Assembly (NCBI GenBank): GCA_963659365.1
Contig: CAVKTI010000018.1
Location: 1-35,463, forward strand
DNA length: 35,463 bases
Origin: W0P28-013 sp963659365
GTDB taxonomy: Bacteria; Bacteroidota; Bacteroidia; Bacteroidales; Paludibacteraceae
Direction: 5' to 3'
Shown: positions 1-8,134 of the stretch, piece after piece
How the letters are laid out: each line of letters starts with the position of its first letter
Position numbering within the stretch: the first letter of the stretch is position 1
Made by a program: the position numbers and the translations under genes
The notes under the pieces: model-generated
The model's input: only the letters and a program-made list of their open reading frames with translations
The model's database searches: none
Told to the model about the DNA's origin: nothing

Positions 1-398
1 GATTCTCTCCCCCTGCTGCGCCAGCAGATAGGGGGAGTACCTGCCGAATGGCAGGGGTAGGGGTTGGAATCAATTAAGAATTTTGAATTAAGAATTGGCG
101 GCTGGTGTTGGTTGCGTGGCGTTCCCCCTTCGGGGGAAATGGGAAGGGGGGATATAAGAAAAATTAACAATAAACAATGAAAAATGAATAATAATAACGG
201 CACTATGGCTGCCGAAAAACCAGAAATTAGAAACTAGAAACTAGAAACTAGAAACTAGAAACAAATAAACTTAAAAACAGTGCGTAGCACGAGAAACGGA
301 CGCGGCATGCCGCGTCCCTACTTTCCACTTTACACACTTTTAACTTTACAAACTTCGCAAACTTTTTCACTCGTATTTTTTTTCTTGAAAAAAAATAC
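1..398. repeat. gene-free repeat block upstream of bamD
   Basis: No credible gene. The block starts with a GC-rich hairpin element (about 8-36: CTCCCCC, then TGCTG-CGC-CAGCA, then GGGGGAG). A TTCCCCC-TTC-GGGGGAA hairpin follows near 124-140, and a tandem GAAACTA array lies at 223-262. A GTGC-GTA-GCAC mini-hairpin is at 280-290 and a 20-bp perfect palindrome at 298-317. A run of ACTTTACA-type words then leads into the bamD promoter. The same words recur in the other gene-free stretches of the window. Confidence 0.8.
298..317. repeat. GGACGC-type perfect palindrome
   Basis: Perfect 20-bp palindrome beginning GGACGCGGC and ending GCCGCGTCC. It belongs to the same family as the hairpins at 24424, 26023, 28078, 30008 and 35338, which share the GGACG...CGTCC arms. 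Here it is followed by CTAC, as in the copies at 28078 and 35338. Confidence 0.8.
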
Positions 399-406
399 TA
401 CCTTTG
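399..406 (+). promoter_or_regulatory. -7 element of the bamD promoter
   Basis: TACCTTTG matches the Bacteroidota -7 consensus TAnnTTTG and lies 14 nt before the bamD ATG. The expected -33 position is only T-rich (about 375-383), so that half is weak. A very short leader is implied. Confidence 0.6.
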
Positions 407-420
407 CAGGTTGAAAAAAT

Positions 421-1221
421 ATGTTGAAGCGGTTTCTGTACATAGCGTTTGTGGCGGTGTTGCTGGCTTCGTGCAGCAGCGTTGGGCGCTTGCTCAAAGA
501 GAAAGACCCCGAGGTGAAATACGCAGCGGCCAAAAATTTCTTTTTGGAGAAAAAATACGCCAAATGCACGCAGTTGCTCGAAGATGTGTCGCCCTATTTC
601 AAAGGCACTGGGCGGTCGGAAGAGGTGCTCTACTTGCTGGCCGAATCCTATTGCGGGCAAGAGGACTACGCCACCGCCGCCGAATACTACAAAACCTATG
701 TAAAAAACTATCCGCGCGGCGAATTTGCGCAGGAATGCAATTTCAAAATAGGCTACTGCTACTACAAAGATTCGCCCGACCCGCGCCTCGACCCAACAAG
801 CACGCTCAACGCCATGGCTGCGCTCACCGACTTTTTGGAACGCTATCCGTTGAGCGAACGCGCCTCCGATGCCTACCAATACATCTTCGAATTGGAAGAC
901 AAAATGGCGTATAAAGGCTATTTGAACGCCAAACTCTATTACAATCTTGGCATGTATCTTGGTAACAACTACCGCTCGGCCATCATCACAGCCAACAACA
1001 CGCTGAAAGAGTATCCCGAAACGAAACACCGCGAGTTGCTGCTTTTCCTCATCTTGCAAGCCAAATACAAAGAGGCTTCGTTCAGTGTGCAGGAGAAAAA
1101 AGCCGAACGCTACAGCGAAGTGGTGGACGAATACTACAACTACGCCTCCGAATTCCCCAACGGCAAATTCATACGCGATGCCAACCGCATGCTCAAAGAG
1201 GCCAAAGCGTATGTAAATTAG
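421..1221 (+). CDS. bamD: outer membrane assembly lipoprotein BamD
   Basis: The 266-aa protein starts with a lipoprotein signal peptide whose lipobox is LLASC (Cys at about residue 18). The rest is helical TPR-like repeats, as in the YfiO/BamD family: motifs such as YYKTYVKNYPRGEFAQE and FLERYPLSE are the usual signature. BamD is the essential lipoprotein partner of BamA that helps fold beta-barrel proteins into the outer membrane. Length is normal for Bacteroidota BamD. The ATG sits just after a TACCTTTG promoter element, so the start is secure. The omega-like gene follows after 31 nt, a pairing I recall as common in this phylum. Confidence 0.92.
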   Translation: MLKRFLYIAFVAVLLASCSSVGRLLKEKDPEVKYAAAKNFFLEKKYAKCTQLLEDVSPYFKGTGRSEEVLYLLAESYCGQEDYATAAEYYKTYVKNYPRGEFAQECNFKIGYCYYKDSPDPRLDPTSTLNAMAALTDFLERYPLSERASDAYQYIFELEDKMAYKGYLNAKLYYNLGMYLGNNYRSAIITANNTLKEYPETKHRELLLFLILQAKYKEASFSVQEKKAERYSEVVDEYYNYASEFPNGKFIRDANRMLKEAKAYVN

Positions 1222-1252
1222 ACAAAAACAAAAATTGTAAATACAAAAAACT

Positions 1253-1585
1253 ATGGATTACAAAAAACTGAAAGCACCGACAAACACCGTTACGCGCGAC
1301 ATGAACAAACTCATCGAACCCGTGGGCAATGTGTACGAAACGGTGCGCATCATCGCGAAACGCTCCAACCAAATTGCTGCCGACCTGAAACGCGAACTCG
1401 ACAAAAAACTGATCGATTTCTCGTCGTCGTCCGACACTATGGAAGAGGTGTTCGAAAATCAGGAACAAATCGAAATTTCGCGCTACTACGAAAAACTGCC
1501 AAAACCCACGCTCGATGCGATAGAAGAGTTCGAAGAAGGAAAAATCTACTACCGCAATCCCGCCAATATGGAAGTGGACGAATAA
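1253..1585 (+). CDS. RNA polymerase omega/Rpb6-like protein
   Basis: The 110-aa protein contains TVTRDMNKL and YETVRIIAKRSNQIAADLK, which resemble the conserved helix of RpoZ/Rpb6 (the R-R/K-x-x-Q-I segment). An acidic tail ends ISRYYEKLPKPT...EGKIYYRNP. From memory, Bacteroidota have this Rpb6-family protein encoded right after bamD. It probably acts as the omega subunit that supports RNA polymerase assembly. It is co-transcribed with bamD across a 31-nt gap. The family assignment is good; the role in polymerase is inferred. Confidence 0.8.
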   Translation: MDYKKLKAPTNTVTRDMNKLIEPVGNVYETVRIIAKRSNQIAADLKRELDKKLIDFSSSSDTMEEVFENQEQIEISRYYEKLPKPTLDAIEEFEEGKIYYRNPANMEVDE

Positions 1586-1639
1586 TGCGCTACGCGCACA
1601 ACAGTTGGCAGGGGAGGGCAGACGCGCTTTCCCCCGCTT

Positions 1640-1671
1640 TTTGTTTTTTCGGAAAAAATGTTGTAACTTTG
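1640..1671 (+). promoter_or_regulatory. consensus Bacteroidota promoter for the DUF4199 gene
   Basis: TTTG (1640-1643), a 20-nt spacer and TAACTTTG (1664-1671) match the TTTG-N19/20-TAnnTTTG promoter exactly. Transcription should begin near 1677. This rules out the upstream TTG at 1673 as a start and supports the ATG at 1700. Confidence 0.8.
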
Positions 1672-1699
1672 CTTGTTTAATATAAGTGTGCCAATTTTT

Positions 1700-2224
1700 A
1701 TGCGACCAACGGCTTTGAAACACGCTATGTATTTCGGTTTGATGCTGGGATTGCTATTCTGCATCAACTTTTTTCTCTCCACGCGCAGCAGCGCATTTTG
1801 CAGCGTTGCCTCGTGGGCGATAATGGTGCTTGTGCCCTACATCGCCTACCGTTTGACGCTCGATTGCCGCGAACGCGTGTGTGGCGGGCGCATGTCGTAT
1901 GGCGAGGCGTTTCTCTACGGAATGCAACTCTTTTTCTACGCCGCACTCATTGGCGCAGCGTTTCGGTTGCTCTATTTCAAATACTTCGATCCCGACTTTT
2001 TGCCACGCATGATCGACGAATCGCTCCGCATGATGGAGCAACTTGGTATGCCGCTTGGCGAGGTAGAAGTGGGCAATTTGCAACAGATGATGTCGCCCAT
2101 CAATATGTCGCTCAACTACATCTGGCTCGATGTGCTGGCAGGCACGCTTGTGTCGCTCGTGGTGGCTGCCTTTGCACGCAAAAAAGTGGCTGCCGATAGC
2201 AATCTCAAAATTCAAAATCAATAA
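1700..2224 (+). CDS. DUF4199-family membrane protein
   Basis: The 174-aa protein has about four hydrophobic segments: near residues 7-25 (MYFGLMLGLLFCINFFL), 32-48, 75-95 and 138-160. The loop RERVCGGRMSYGEAFLYGM is a DUF4199-like signature. Function is unknown; Bacteroidota often encode it just before a family-2 glycosyltransferase, as here (11-nt gap). I chose the ATG at 1700 because a TTG-initiated form at 1673 would start inside or at the edge of the promoter. The C-terminal tail NLKIQNQ resembles translated intergenic repeat words, suggesting recent remodelling of the 3' end. Confidence 0.75.
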   Translation: MRPTALKHAMYFGLMLGLLFCINFFLSTRSSAFCSVASWAIMVLVPYIAYRLTLDCRERVCGGRMSYGEAFLYGMQLFFYAALIGAAFRLLYFKYFDPDFLPRMIDESLRMMEQLGMPLGEVEVGNLQQMMSPINMSLNYIWLDVLAGTLVSLVVAAFARKKVAADSNLKIQNQ

Positions 2225-2235
2225 AAAACGCATCT

Positions 2236-3186
2236 ATGGATATTTCGGTTGTTGTGCCACTGTATAACGAGAAAGAGTCGCTCACGCCGCTCTACGAGTG
2301 GATTTCGCGCGTGATGGCCGCCAATGGTTTTTCGTACGAAATCATTTTTGTGAACGATGGCAGCACCGACGGTTCGTGGCAAGTGGTGTGCGATTTGCAA
2401 AAAAACGACGCACGCGTGCATGGCATTCGTTTTCGCCGCAACTACGGCAAATCGCCTGCGCTCTACTGCGGTTTTGCGCGCGCTCAAGGCGATGTGGTGG
2501 TTACGCTCGATGCCGATTTGCAGGACTCGCCCGACGAAATTCCCGAACTCTACCGCATGATAAAAGAGGAGGGCTACGACCTTGTGTCGGGCTGGAAAAA
2601 ACGCCGCCACGACAATACGCTGACAAAAAACATTCCGTCGAAAATTTACAACGCCACCGCGCGCCGCGTTACAGGGCTGAAACTCCACGACATGAACTGC
2701 GGCATCAAGGCCTATCGCAACGAGGTGGTGAAAAACATCGAAGTGTATGGCGATATGCACCGCTACATTCCCTATCTGGCGAAAAATGCAGGCTTTACAA
2801 AAATTGGCGAAAAGGTGGTGGAACACCGCAAACGCCAGTTCGGCTCGTCCAAATTTGGGCTCGACCGCTTTGTACACGGCTATCTCGACCTATTTTCGCT
2901 CTATTTTTTGAGCCGCTTCGGCAAGAGGCCGATGCACTTTTTCGGCCTTTGGGGCAGCGTCATGTTTTTGATTGGTTTTGTGGCGGTTTGCGGCGTTGGA
3001 ATTGTGAAAATAGTGGCGCTGCACAATGGTACGCCAGCTCCGCTTGTAACCGACACACCCTATTTTTATTTAGCACTCACCATGATGATTCTCGGCACAC
3101 AAATGTTCCTATCGGGTTTCATCGGCGAAATGCTCTCACGCACCTCGCCCGACCGCAACCGTTACCAGATAGCCGAGGAGTTTTGA
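2236..3186 (+). CDS. family-2 glycosyltransferase, dolichol-phosphate-mannosyltransferase type
   Basis: The 316-aa protein has an N-terminal GT-A domain with VVPLYNEKESL, FVNDGSTDGSW and LDADLQDSP, the last carrying the metal/nucleotide-binding acidic motif. Two transmembrane helices lie near residues 233-257 and 270-297. This is the GtrB/ArnC-like architecture, in which a sugar is moved from a nucleotide donor to a polyprenyl phosphate at the cytoplasmic face of the inner membrane. The sugar cannot be told from sequence. It follows the DUF4199 gene by 11 nt and probably shares its promoter. The stop codon abuts the repeat-rich gap. Confidence 0.87.
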   Translation: MDISVVVPLYNEKESLTPLYEWISRVMAANGFSYEIIFVNDGSTDGSWQVVCDLQKNDARVHGIRFRRNYGKSPALYCGFARAQGDVVVTLDADLQDSPDEIPELYRMIKEEGYDLVSGWKKRRHDNTLTKNIPSKIYNATARRVTGLKLHDMNCGIKAYRNEVVKNIEVYGDMHRYIPYLAKNAGFTKIGEKVVEHRKRQFGSSKFGLDRFVHGYLDLFSLYFLSRFGKRPMHFFGLWGSVMFLIGFVAVCGVGIVKIVALHNGTPAPLVTDTPYFYLALTMMILGTQMFLSGFIGEMLSRTSPDRNRYQIAEEF

Positions 3187-3635
3187 TAGATTAGTCGCAA
3201 GATGTGAGTAGCAAGAAGCAAGAAAAGATTTTAAGAAGATAGAATATAGAATATAGACTTTTTAATTACCCAATTGCTTAATTTCCAATTATCTAATTAA
3301 ATTTCGGAGGCGTTGTTTGGTGCGAACCTGTCCCCTTTGCAAGGGGACGAGCGAAGCGGAGGGGTTTATGAAATAACTCAATGATTCAATGAATCAATAA
3401 TTCAATGATTTTTCTCGGGGGAAACGGGAAAGGGGGCGACGACCAAATTTCAGAATTTCAAATTTCAAATTTCAAATTAACAGGTTTATCAACTTTCCAA
3501 ATAACCAAATAACCAAATAACCAAATAACCAAATAACCAAATAACCAAATAACCAAATCCACAACTTATCAACTCATCAACTCATCAACCACACTTTTAC
3601 ACTTTCACACTTTCACACTTTCACACTCAAATAAA
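3187..3635. repeat. 449-bp modular repeat block
   Basis: No gene. In order the block holds: short AGCAAGAAGCAAG words; a GTCCCCTT-TGC-AAGGGGAC hairpin (3330-3348) with the tail GAGCGAAGCGGAGGGG; an AATCAAT-type array; a CGGGGGAAACGGG motif; TTTCAAA repeats; about eight copies of CCAAATAA (3497-3558); and ACTTTCAC repeats (about 3592-3628) ending 8 nt before the next ATG. The first part is matched by the block at 25858-25998. Confidence 0.85.
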
Positions 3636-4154
3636 ATGTCAATTTTTCTCCAAATACTGGGCTACACGCTGCCTGCACTGGTGGTTTTTCTGACTACTTG
3701 GCTGGTGCTGCGCAAGCAGTTGGACAACGAGACCGACCGCCGCAATTTTGAGTTGCGCCGCCTGTCGGCCAATCAAATCACGCCTGTGCGCCTGCGTGCC
3801 TACGAGCGTTTGACGCTGCTGCTCGAGCGCACACAGCCCGAAGCCATGATTCTGCGCCTCGATTTGCAGGGCATGACCAACATCGAACTGCAATCGAAAC
3901 TGCTGCAAACCATTCGCACCGAGTTCGACCACAATGTGGCGCAGCAAATCTATGTGTCGCCCGAGGCGTGGGCGATGGTGAAAAATGCGCGCGAAAATTT
4001 GGTGCGTGTCATCAACGGCGCAGCGGCGCAAGTGCAGCCCACAGGAGCGGCCTTGCAGTTGGCGCAAAAACTGATTGAACTCTACTCGTCGCTTCAGACC
4101 ACACCCACCGAAGCGGCACTGAATTGTCTGAAAAACGAGGTGAAAACGCTATGA
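3636..4154 (+). CDS. conserved membrane-anchored protein, DUF7935-like
   Basis: The 172-aa protein has one N-terminal transmembrane helix (residues 8-25) and then a charged helical cytoplasmic or periplasmic domain. The stretch ITPVRLRAYERLTLLLER...IRTEFDHNVAQQIYVS matches my memory of a small Bacteroidota-only family of unknown function. Its stop overlaps the nitroreductase start as ATGA, so the two are translationally coupled. No catalytic motif is visible. The family recall is moderately sure; no function is proposed. Confidence 0.7.
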   Translation: MSIFLQILGYTLPALVVFLTTWLVLRKQLDNETDRRNFELRRLSANQITPVRLRAYERLTLLLERTQPEAMILRLDLQGMTNIELQSKLLQTIRTEFDHNVAQQIYVSPEAWAMVKNARENLVRVINGAAAQVQPTGAALQLAQKLIELYSSLQTTPTEAALNCLKNEVKTL

Positions 4155-4675
4155 ACGGAACTTTCGAAAACTTGTGCGAAGCGCGTTTTTCGCTCCGCAA
4201 TTACGATGCCACGCGCGCCGTCGAACCCGAAAAAATCGACTACATCTTGTCGTGTGTGCGGCTTGCGCCGTCGGCAGTGAATTTGCAGCCGTACCGCTTT
4301 TTTGTGATTTCCAACAAGGCGTTGCTGGCAAAAATTGCGCAGTGCTACCACCGCGATTGGTTTGCTGCTGCGCCCGTTTGCATTGTGGCGTGCGCCAATC
4401 ATGCGCAGGCGTGGCACCGCCCGAACGACGGCAAAGATCACGCCGACATCGACACGGCCATCGCCATCGACCACCTGACTTTGGCGGCCGCCGAACAGGG
4501 ACTTGGCACCTGCTGGGTCTGCAATTTCGATGCACGCCAATGCGCCGAAATTCTCGGCTTGTCCGCAGAATTTGAGCCTGTGGCGTTGATTCCGCTCGGC
4601 TATGCTGCAGACGATGGTTGCGCCCCACAGAAAAAACGAAAATCGAACGAAGAGTTGTTCCAAATGATTAATTGA
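4151..4675 (+). CDS. nitroreductase-family flavoprotein
   Basis: The 174-aa protein begins EARFSLRNYDATRAVEPEKIDYIL and continues RLAPSAVNLQPYRFFVI, the FMN-phosphate and flavin-binding signature of the nitroreductase fold. AAAEQGLGTCWVCNFD and ALIPLGYA in the C-terminal half are also typical. Such enzymes reduce nitro groups, quinones or flavins with NAD(P)H; the natural substrate is not predictable. The start is the ATG at 4151, inside ATGA with the preceding stop. The upstream TTG at 4124 would overlap the previous gene more and is less likely. The stop overlaps a possible TTG start of the next gene. Confidence 0.87.
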   Translation: MNGTFENLCEARFSLRNYDATRAVEPEKIDYILSCVRLAPSAVNLQPYRFFVISNKALLAKIAQCYHRDWFAAAPVCIVACANHAQAWHRPNDGKDHADIDTAIAIDHLTLAAAEQGLGTCWVCNFDARQCAEILGLSAEFEPVALIPLGYAADDGCAPQKKRKSNEELFQMIN

Positions 4676-5175
4676 CAGTGAAAAAGAGGCTAAAAACGAT
4701 ACTCATTGCCGCAACGGCGTGCGCTCTGGCGGCGTGCAGCGGCAGCAACGACGGCACTTGCTACAAAGAACGCAATGTGGTCGCTGGCGTGGCGCTCTAC
4801 AAGGCCGAATACAGCGATTCGAAAGAATCCTATGTCCTCTCATCGACCACGGAACAGATTACAGTTCAGGGACTTGACAACGATTCGACGCTCTACAAAG
4901 CCACCTCGTTGAGTTCGTTTTCGCTGCCGCTCCGCATCAAAGCCGATTCGTCGGTGTTTGTGCTGCAACGCGACTCGACGGGTGCCGACACGCTCACCAT
5001 TTTCCACACCAACGAAAACAATTTCATTTCGATGGAGTGCGGCTGCTTCGTTTTTCACACAATCAAAGATGTGCAAGCCACTGCCAACCAAATCGATTCG
5101 GTGGTGCTGCTCGAAACGCACGTCGAAAATGTTTCGAACACACATTTGCGCATCTATTACCGAGTAAAAAAATGA
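4672..5175 (+). CDS. putative lipoprotein, DUF6452-like
   Basis: The protein of about 165 aa starts with a basic region and a hydrophobic core ending LAACSG, a convincing lipobox. The mature part is Ser/Thr- and Asp-rich with alternating beta-strand patterns. The start is either TTG at 4672 (overlapping the previous TGA) or GTG at 4678; both leave the signal peptide intact. It precedes a DUF6048-like beta-barrel candidate, a pair I recall as conserved in Bacteroidales. The function is unknown and probably envelope-related. Confidence 0.7.
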   Translation: MTVKKRLKTILIAATACALAACSGSNDGTCYKERNVVAGVALYKAEYSDSKESYVLSSTTEQITVQGLDNDSTLYKATSLSSFSLPLRIKADSSVFVLQRDSTGADTLTIFHTNENNFISMECGCFVFHTIKDVQATANQIDSVVLLETHVENVSNTHLRIYYRVKK

Positions 5176-5912
5176 GATTTTCTGCAAAAAACATATTGTT
5201 GCCGCTGCTTTTGCTGATTTTGGTCGCGCCGCTGCACGCTCAAAAACAGCGTACTGCCGAAAAAGCCCCCACCGATTCTGTCATTTTCCGTGGTTTTTCG
5301 GCGCATCTCGACATCGCTTCGCCGCTCATGGGCATTGTCATCGACAAGGGCGTGATAATGGGCGAGGCGCAGTTCGACATCAACTTGCGGAACAAATTTT
5401 TCCCGATTTTCGAAATTGGCTACGCCACGGCAAATGTAACGGCCGACAATGCGACGAACTACCGCGCATCAGCACCATTTTGGCGCGTCGGAATTAACTA
5501 TAACTTCCTGAAAACCAAGAAGAATAATGTCGAAAAGTTGAACCGCAACTATCCGTTTATCGGTTTGCGCTACGGCATGGGCGTGGTCAATTACAGCATG
5601 GACAATGTGCCGTTTTCCGAAGGCTATTGGAACGAAAATGGCACGATAAAATTCGACGGCAAAAATATCTACACAGGCTGGTTCGAGATTCTGGCGGGCG
5701 TGCGTGTCGATTTGGCAAAAGGCTTTACCATGGGCTGGTCGGCGCGCGTGCGACTGGGGCTGCACACCTCGCTGAATAACGATTCGCAACTCTGGTTCGT
5801 ACCCGGATACGGCAAATCGGGCGGCGCACAATTTTCGTTCAACTACACCATGGGATTCGCCTACCGCACCAAGTTCGAGCGCGACCGCATGAAAGCCGTG
5901 ACGGCAGAGTAG
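5172..5912 (+). CDS. predicted outer-membrane beta-barrel, DUF6048-like
   Basis: The 246-aa protein has a Sec signal peptide (hydrophobic core near residues 7-20, cleavage probably after LHAQ). It is followed by amphipathic beta-strand-like segments rich in Gly, Tyr and Phe (EIGYATANV, GWSARVRLGLH, FSFNYTMGFAYR). It ends in a basic tail rather than a terminal Phe. The ATG at 5172 overlaps the previous stop as ATGA, so I use it rather than a far upstream in-frame ATG. It ends 4 nt from the convergent thioredoxin gene. Confidence 0.7.
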   Translation: MRFSAKNILLPLLLLILVAPLHAQKQRTAEKAPTDSVIFRGFSAHLDIASPLMGIVIDKGVIMGEAQFDINLRNKFFPIFEIGYATANVTADNATNYRASAPFWRVGINYNFLKTKKNNVEKLNRNYPFIGLRYGMGVVNYSMDNVPFSEGYWNENGTIKFDGKNIYTGWFEILAGVRVDLAKGFTMGWSARVRLGLHTSLNNDSQLWFVPGYGKSGGAQFSFNYTMGFAYRTKFERDRMKAVTAE

Positions 5913-5916
5913 GGCG

Positions 5917-6342
5917 TTACTTCTCTTTCCCCAACAAAATGGTGTCGATCCACTTTTTCAACTGCTCTTTGGGCTGAAGTCCAAGTGCAATTTCGGGCGT
6001 GCCGCTCATCGGGCAGAAAACGATGGTGGGATAACTGCGCACACCGAATATATAGGCCAGTTCGCGCTCCTGCTCGGCATCGACTTTGTAGATGTAAATC
6101 TCCTTGCTGTACTCTTTCGACAACTCCTCCAAAATCGGCGCCAACCGCTTGCAAGGGCCGCACCATGTGGCGTAAAAATCGATAACGCACGGCCGATCGC
6201 CGAGATATTTCCACTTGGTGTCGGCTTCGTAGTTGTCCACTTTTTTCAGAAATTCGGCCTTTGTCAGGTGTTGCGTTTGTGCGCTGGCAACGCCAACAAG
6301 AGCCATTGCCGCCACAATCAGGGCTATTTTTTTCAGTTTCAT
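5917..6342 (-). CDS. periplasmic thioredoxin-family protein
   Basis: The 141-aa protein has a signal peptide (MKLKKIALIVAAMALVGVASAQ) and one thioredoxin domain with the active site WCGPC (Cys61 and Cys64). DFYATW precedes it and the cis-Pro segment SYPTIVF follows. It should act as a thiol-disulfide reductase or oxidase in the periplasm. It is the only - strand gene in the window. Its promoter lies at 6368-6398. The 3' end is only 4 nt from the converging upstream gene, leaving no room for a separate terminator. Confidence 0.88.
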   Translation of the reverse strand: MKLKKIALIVAAMALVGVASAQTQHLTKAEFLKKVDNYEADTKWKYLGDRPCVIDFYATWCGPCKRLAPILEELSKEYSKEIYIYKVDAEQERELAYIFGVRSYPTIVFCPMSGTPEIALGLQPKEQLKKWIDTILLGKEK

Positions 6343-6367
6343 ACGCTGGTCAAACTATTTTCTACGA

Positions 6368-6398
6368 CAAAGATACAAATTTTTGCGCCGTCGAGCAA
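6368..6398 (-). promoter_or_regulatory. promoter of the thioredoxin gene
   Basis: Read on the - strand, TTG (6398-6396), a 20-nt spacer and TATCTTTG (6375-6368) fit the Bacteroidota promoter. It is back to back with the + strand promoter at 6402-6435. Confidence 0.65.
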
Positions 6399-6401
6399 CT
6401 T

Positions 6402-6435
6402 TTTGCACAAAAGTCGAAAAAAAATCGTAATTTCG
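6402..6435 (+). promoter_or_regulatory. probable promoter of the kinase-RapZ gene
   Basis: TTTG (6402-6405) and TAATTTCG (6428-6435) are 22 nt apart. The -7 box differs from TAnnTTTG at one position. It lies 20 nt before the ATG at 6455. Confidence 0.5.
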
Positions 6436-6454
6436 CTTCAAATTTCTGCCGAAA

Positions 6455-7894
6455 ATGAAACAGACGCTCGCCACACTCTACGAAAACTACGCCCACACGC
6501 CGCCCGACACGATTGTGCCGCTGGCGCAGTCGGGCAGCAACCGCCGTTACTACCGCATCACCGCTGGCAATGCCACTTGCATCGGGGTCGAAGGCGTGTC
6601 GGTGGCCGAAAATAGAGCGTTTGTTGCGCTGGCACGCCATTTTGCAGCGCAGGGACTGCCTGTGCCGCGCCTGCTGGCTTGTGCCGACGACTGCTCGTGC
6701 TATCTGCAACAAGATTTGGGCGCGCAGTCGCTGTTCGATGCGCTGGCGGCTGGCCGTGCGTCGGGCAATTATTCCGAGCAGGAAAAACAGTTGTTGCGCA
6801 AAACGGTAGCGCTTTTGCCCGATGTGCAGTTTCGGGGCGCGCACAACCTCGATTTTTCGGTCTGCTATCCGCTGGCGGCTTTCGATGCGCGCTTGGTGGC
6901 GTTCGACCTCAACTATTTCAAGTACTGTTTTCTGAAACCTGCGGGACTTGAGTTCGACGAGGTGGCGCTACAAAACGATTTCGACCGCTTTTCAAACCTG
7001 CTGCTGGCCGACGATTTCCACACTTTTATGTACCGCGATTTTCAGGCGCGCAATGTGATGTTGCTCAATGGCGAAGAGCCTTACCTCATCGACTTTCAAG
7101 GCGGTCTTCGCGGCCCGATTTACTACGATGTGGCATCGTTTTTGTGGCAGGCCAAAGCCAACTATCCGCCCGCCTTGCGCGACGAACTCATCGCTGTTTA
7201 TCTGCAAAAACTGTCTGAATATCAGGTGGTTGATAAGAGTTATTTTCTAAATCGTTTGCGCTATTTTGTGCTGTTTCGCACTTTGCAGGTGTTGGGCGCA
7301 TACGGTTTTCGTGGGCTGGTCGAGCGCAAGGCGCATTTTTTGCAGAGCGTGCCGTTTGCGATGGCCAATCTGCGCGAACTGCTGGCGCAACCCTTTGCCG
7401 AAATGCCGTATCTCTGTCGGATTTTGTGCGAACTGGCGCAAATGCCAAGGTGGCAACACGCATTCGTCGGGGTGCAAGGGCGTTTGACGGTGCGAATTTT
7501 CAGTTTTTCGTACAAAAAAGGCATTCCCGACGACCTTTCGGGCAACGGCGGCGGCTATGTGTTCGACTGCCGCGCCACGCACAACCCTGGGCGTTACGAA
7601 GCCTACAAAAAATCGACGGGCATGGACGCCGATGTAATCGATTTTCTCGAAAAAGATGGCGAAATCACCGTTTTCCTCCAGTCGGTCTATGCGCTGGCCG
7701 ATGCCCATGTGGCGCGCTATTTGCAGCGTGGCTTCACCGATTTGATGTTCTCGTTTGGCTGCACAGGCGGACAGCATCGCTCGGTCTATGCCGCCGAACA
7801 TTTGGCGCAACATCTGGCTAACAAATTCGACATCGACATCCTACTCGAACACCGCGAACAAGGAATAGTTCGGAGAATTAGGAGTGAGGAGTGA
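6455..7894 (+). CDS. AmgK-like sugar kinase fused to a RapZ C-terminal domain
   Basis: The 479-aa protein has two domains. Residues 1-330 are an aminoglycoside-phosphotransferase-type kinase: YRDFQARNVM (Asp195, Asn200) is the catalytic loop and LIDFQGGLRGPIYYDVASFL (Asp213) the metal-binding motif. That wording is close to AmgK, the N-acetylmuramate/N-acetylglucosamine anomeric kinase. Residues 345-479 match the C-terminal half of RapZ (GGYVFDCRATHNPG and FGCTGGQHRSVYAAEHLA), which binds glucosamine-6-phosphate in E. coli. The next gene is a MurU-like nucleotidyltransferase, which supports a role in cell-wall sugar salvage. The last residues RRIRSEE are encoded by the repeat words that fill the following gap, so the 3' end has been overwritten. 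Confidence 0.8.
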   Translation: MKQTLATLYENYAHTPPDTIVPLAQSGSNRRYYRITAGNATCIGVEGVSVAENRAFVALARHFAAQGLPVPRLLACADDCSCYLQQDLGAQSLFDALAAGRASGNYSEQEKQLLRKTVALLPDVQFRGAHNLDFSVCYPLAAFDARLVAFDLNYFKYCFLKPAGLEFDEVALQNDFDRFSNLLLADDFHTFMYRDFQARNVMLLNGEEPYLIDFQGGLRGPIYYDVASFLWQAKANYPPALRDELIAVYLQKLSEYQVVDKSYFLNRLRYFVLFRTLQVLGAYGFRGLVERKAHFLQSVPFAMANLRELLAQPFAEMPYLCRILCELAQMPRWQHAFVGVQGRLTVRIFSFSYKKGIPDDLSGNGGGYVFDCRATHNPGRYEAYKKSTGMDADVIDFLEKDGEITVFLQSVYALADAHVARYLQRGFTDLMFSFGCTGGQHRSVYAAEHLAQHLANKFDIDILLEHREQGIVRRIRSEE

Positions 7895-7909
7895 TGCGGC
7901 AAAGCCGCA
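7895..7909. repeat. TGCGGC-NNN-GCCGCA hairpin, copy 1
   Basis: Six-base-pair stem with loop AAA, starting right after the TGA of the kinase gene. Further copies start at 22819, 24374 and 27960. Confidence 0.75.
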
Positions 7910-8009
7910 ATGACAAATTTCAAATTTCAAATTTCAGATTTCAGATTTCAGATTTCAAATTTCAAATTTCAAATTTCAGATTTCAAAGAAACATAGAAAC
8001 ATAGAAACA

Positions 8010-8029
8010 AAAATTGCGTCAGCAATTTT
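8010..8029. repeat. AAAATTGC-GNNA-GCAATTTT hairpin, copy 1
   Basis: Eight-base-pair stem with tetraloop GTCA. Stem and context (AGAAACA before, TTGA after) are the same in all six copies; only the two middle loop bases change. Confidence 0.8.
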
Positions 8030-8134
8030 GAAAAACTAGAAACCAGAAACTAGAAACCAGAAATAAAAATCGCTTCAACGATTCAACAGTTCAACTCCTC
8101 AACTTTTCAACTCATCAACCCAATTTGAAATAAC

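Larger units (their letters stand above)
7895..8134. repeat. 240-bp modular repeat block
   Basis: No gene. The block begins with a TGCGGC-AAA-GCCGCA hairpin touching the stop codon. About nine 8-bp TTTCAAAT/TTTCAGAT units follow (7914-7988), then GAAACATA words, a GNNA-loop hairpin (8010-8029), GAAACTA/GAAACCA words and TTCAAC words up to the next ATG. Confidence 0.85.

Noticed and set aside
367..1059. Long antisense frames opposite real genes (also at 10169-11203 and 21274-22776)
   Set aside because: They mirror strong genes on the + strand, have no recognisable domains, and reflect the codon bias of the sense strand.
3497..3558. CCAAATAA array as a possible CRISPR
   Set aside because: Units are 8 bp and contiguous with no spacers, and no cas genes are present.
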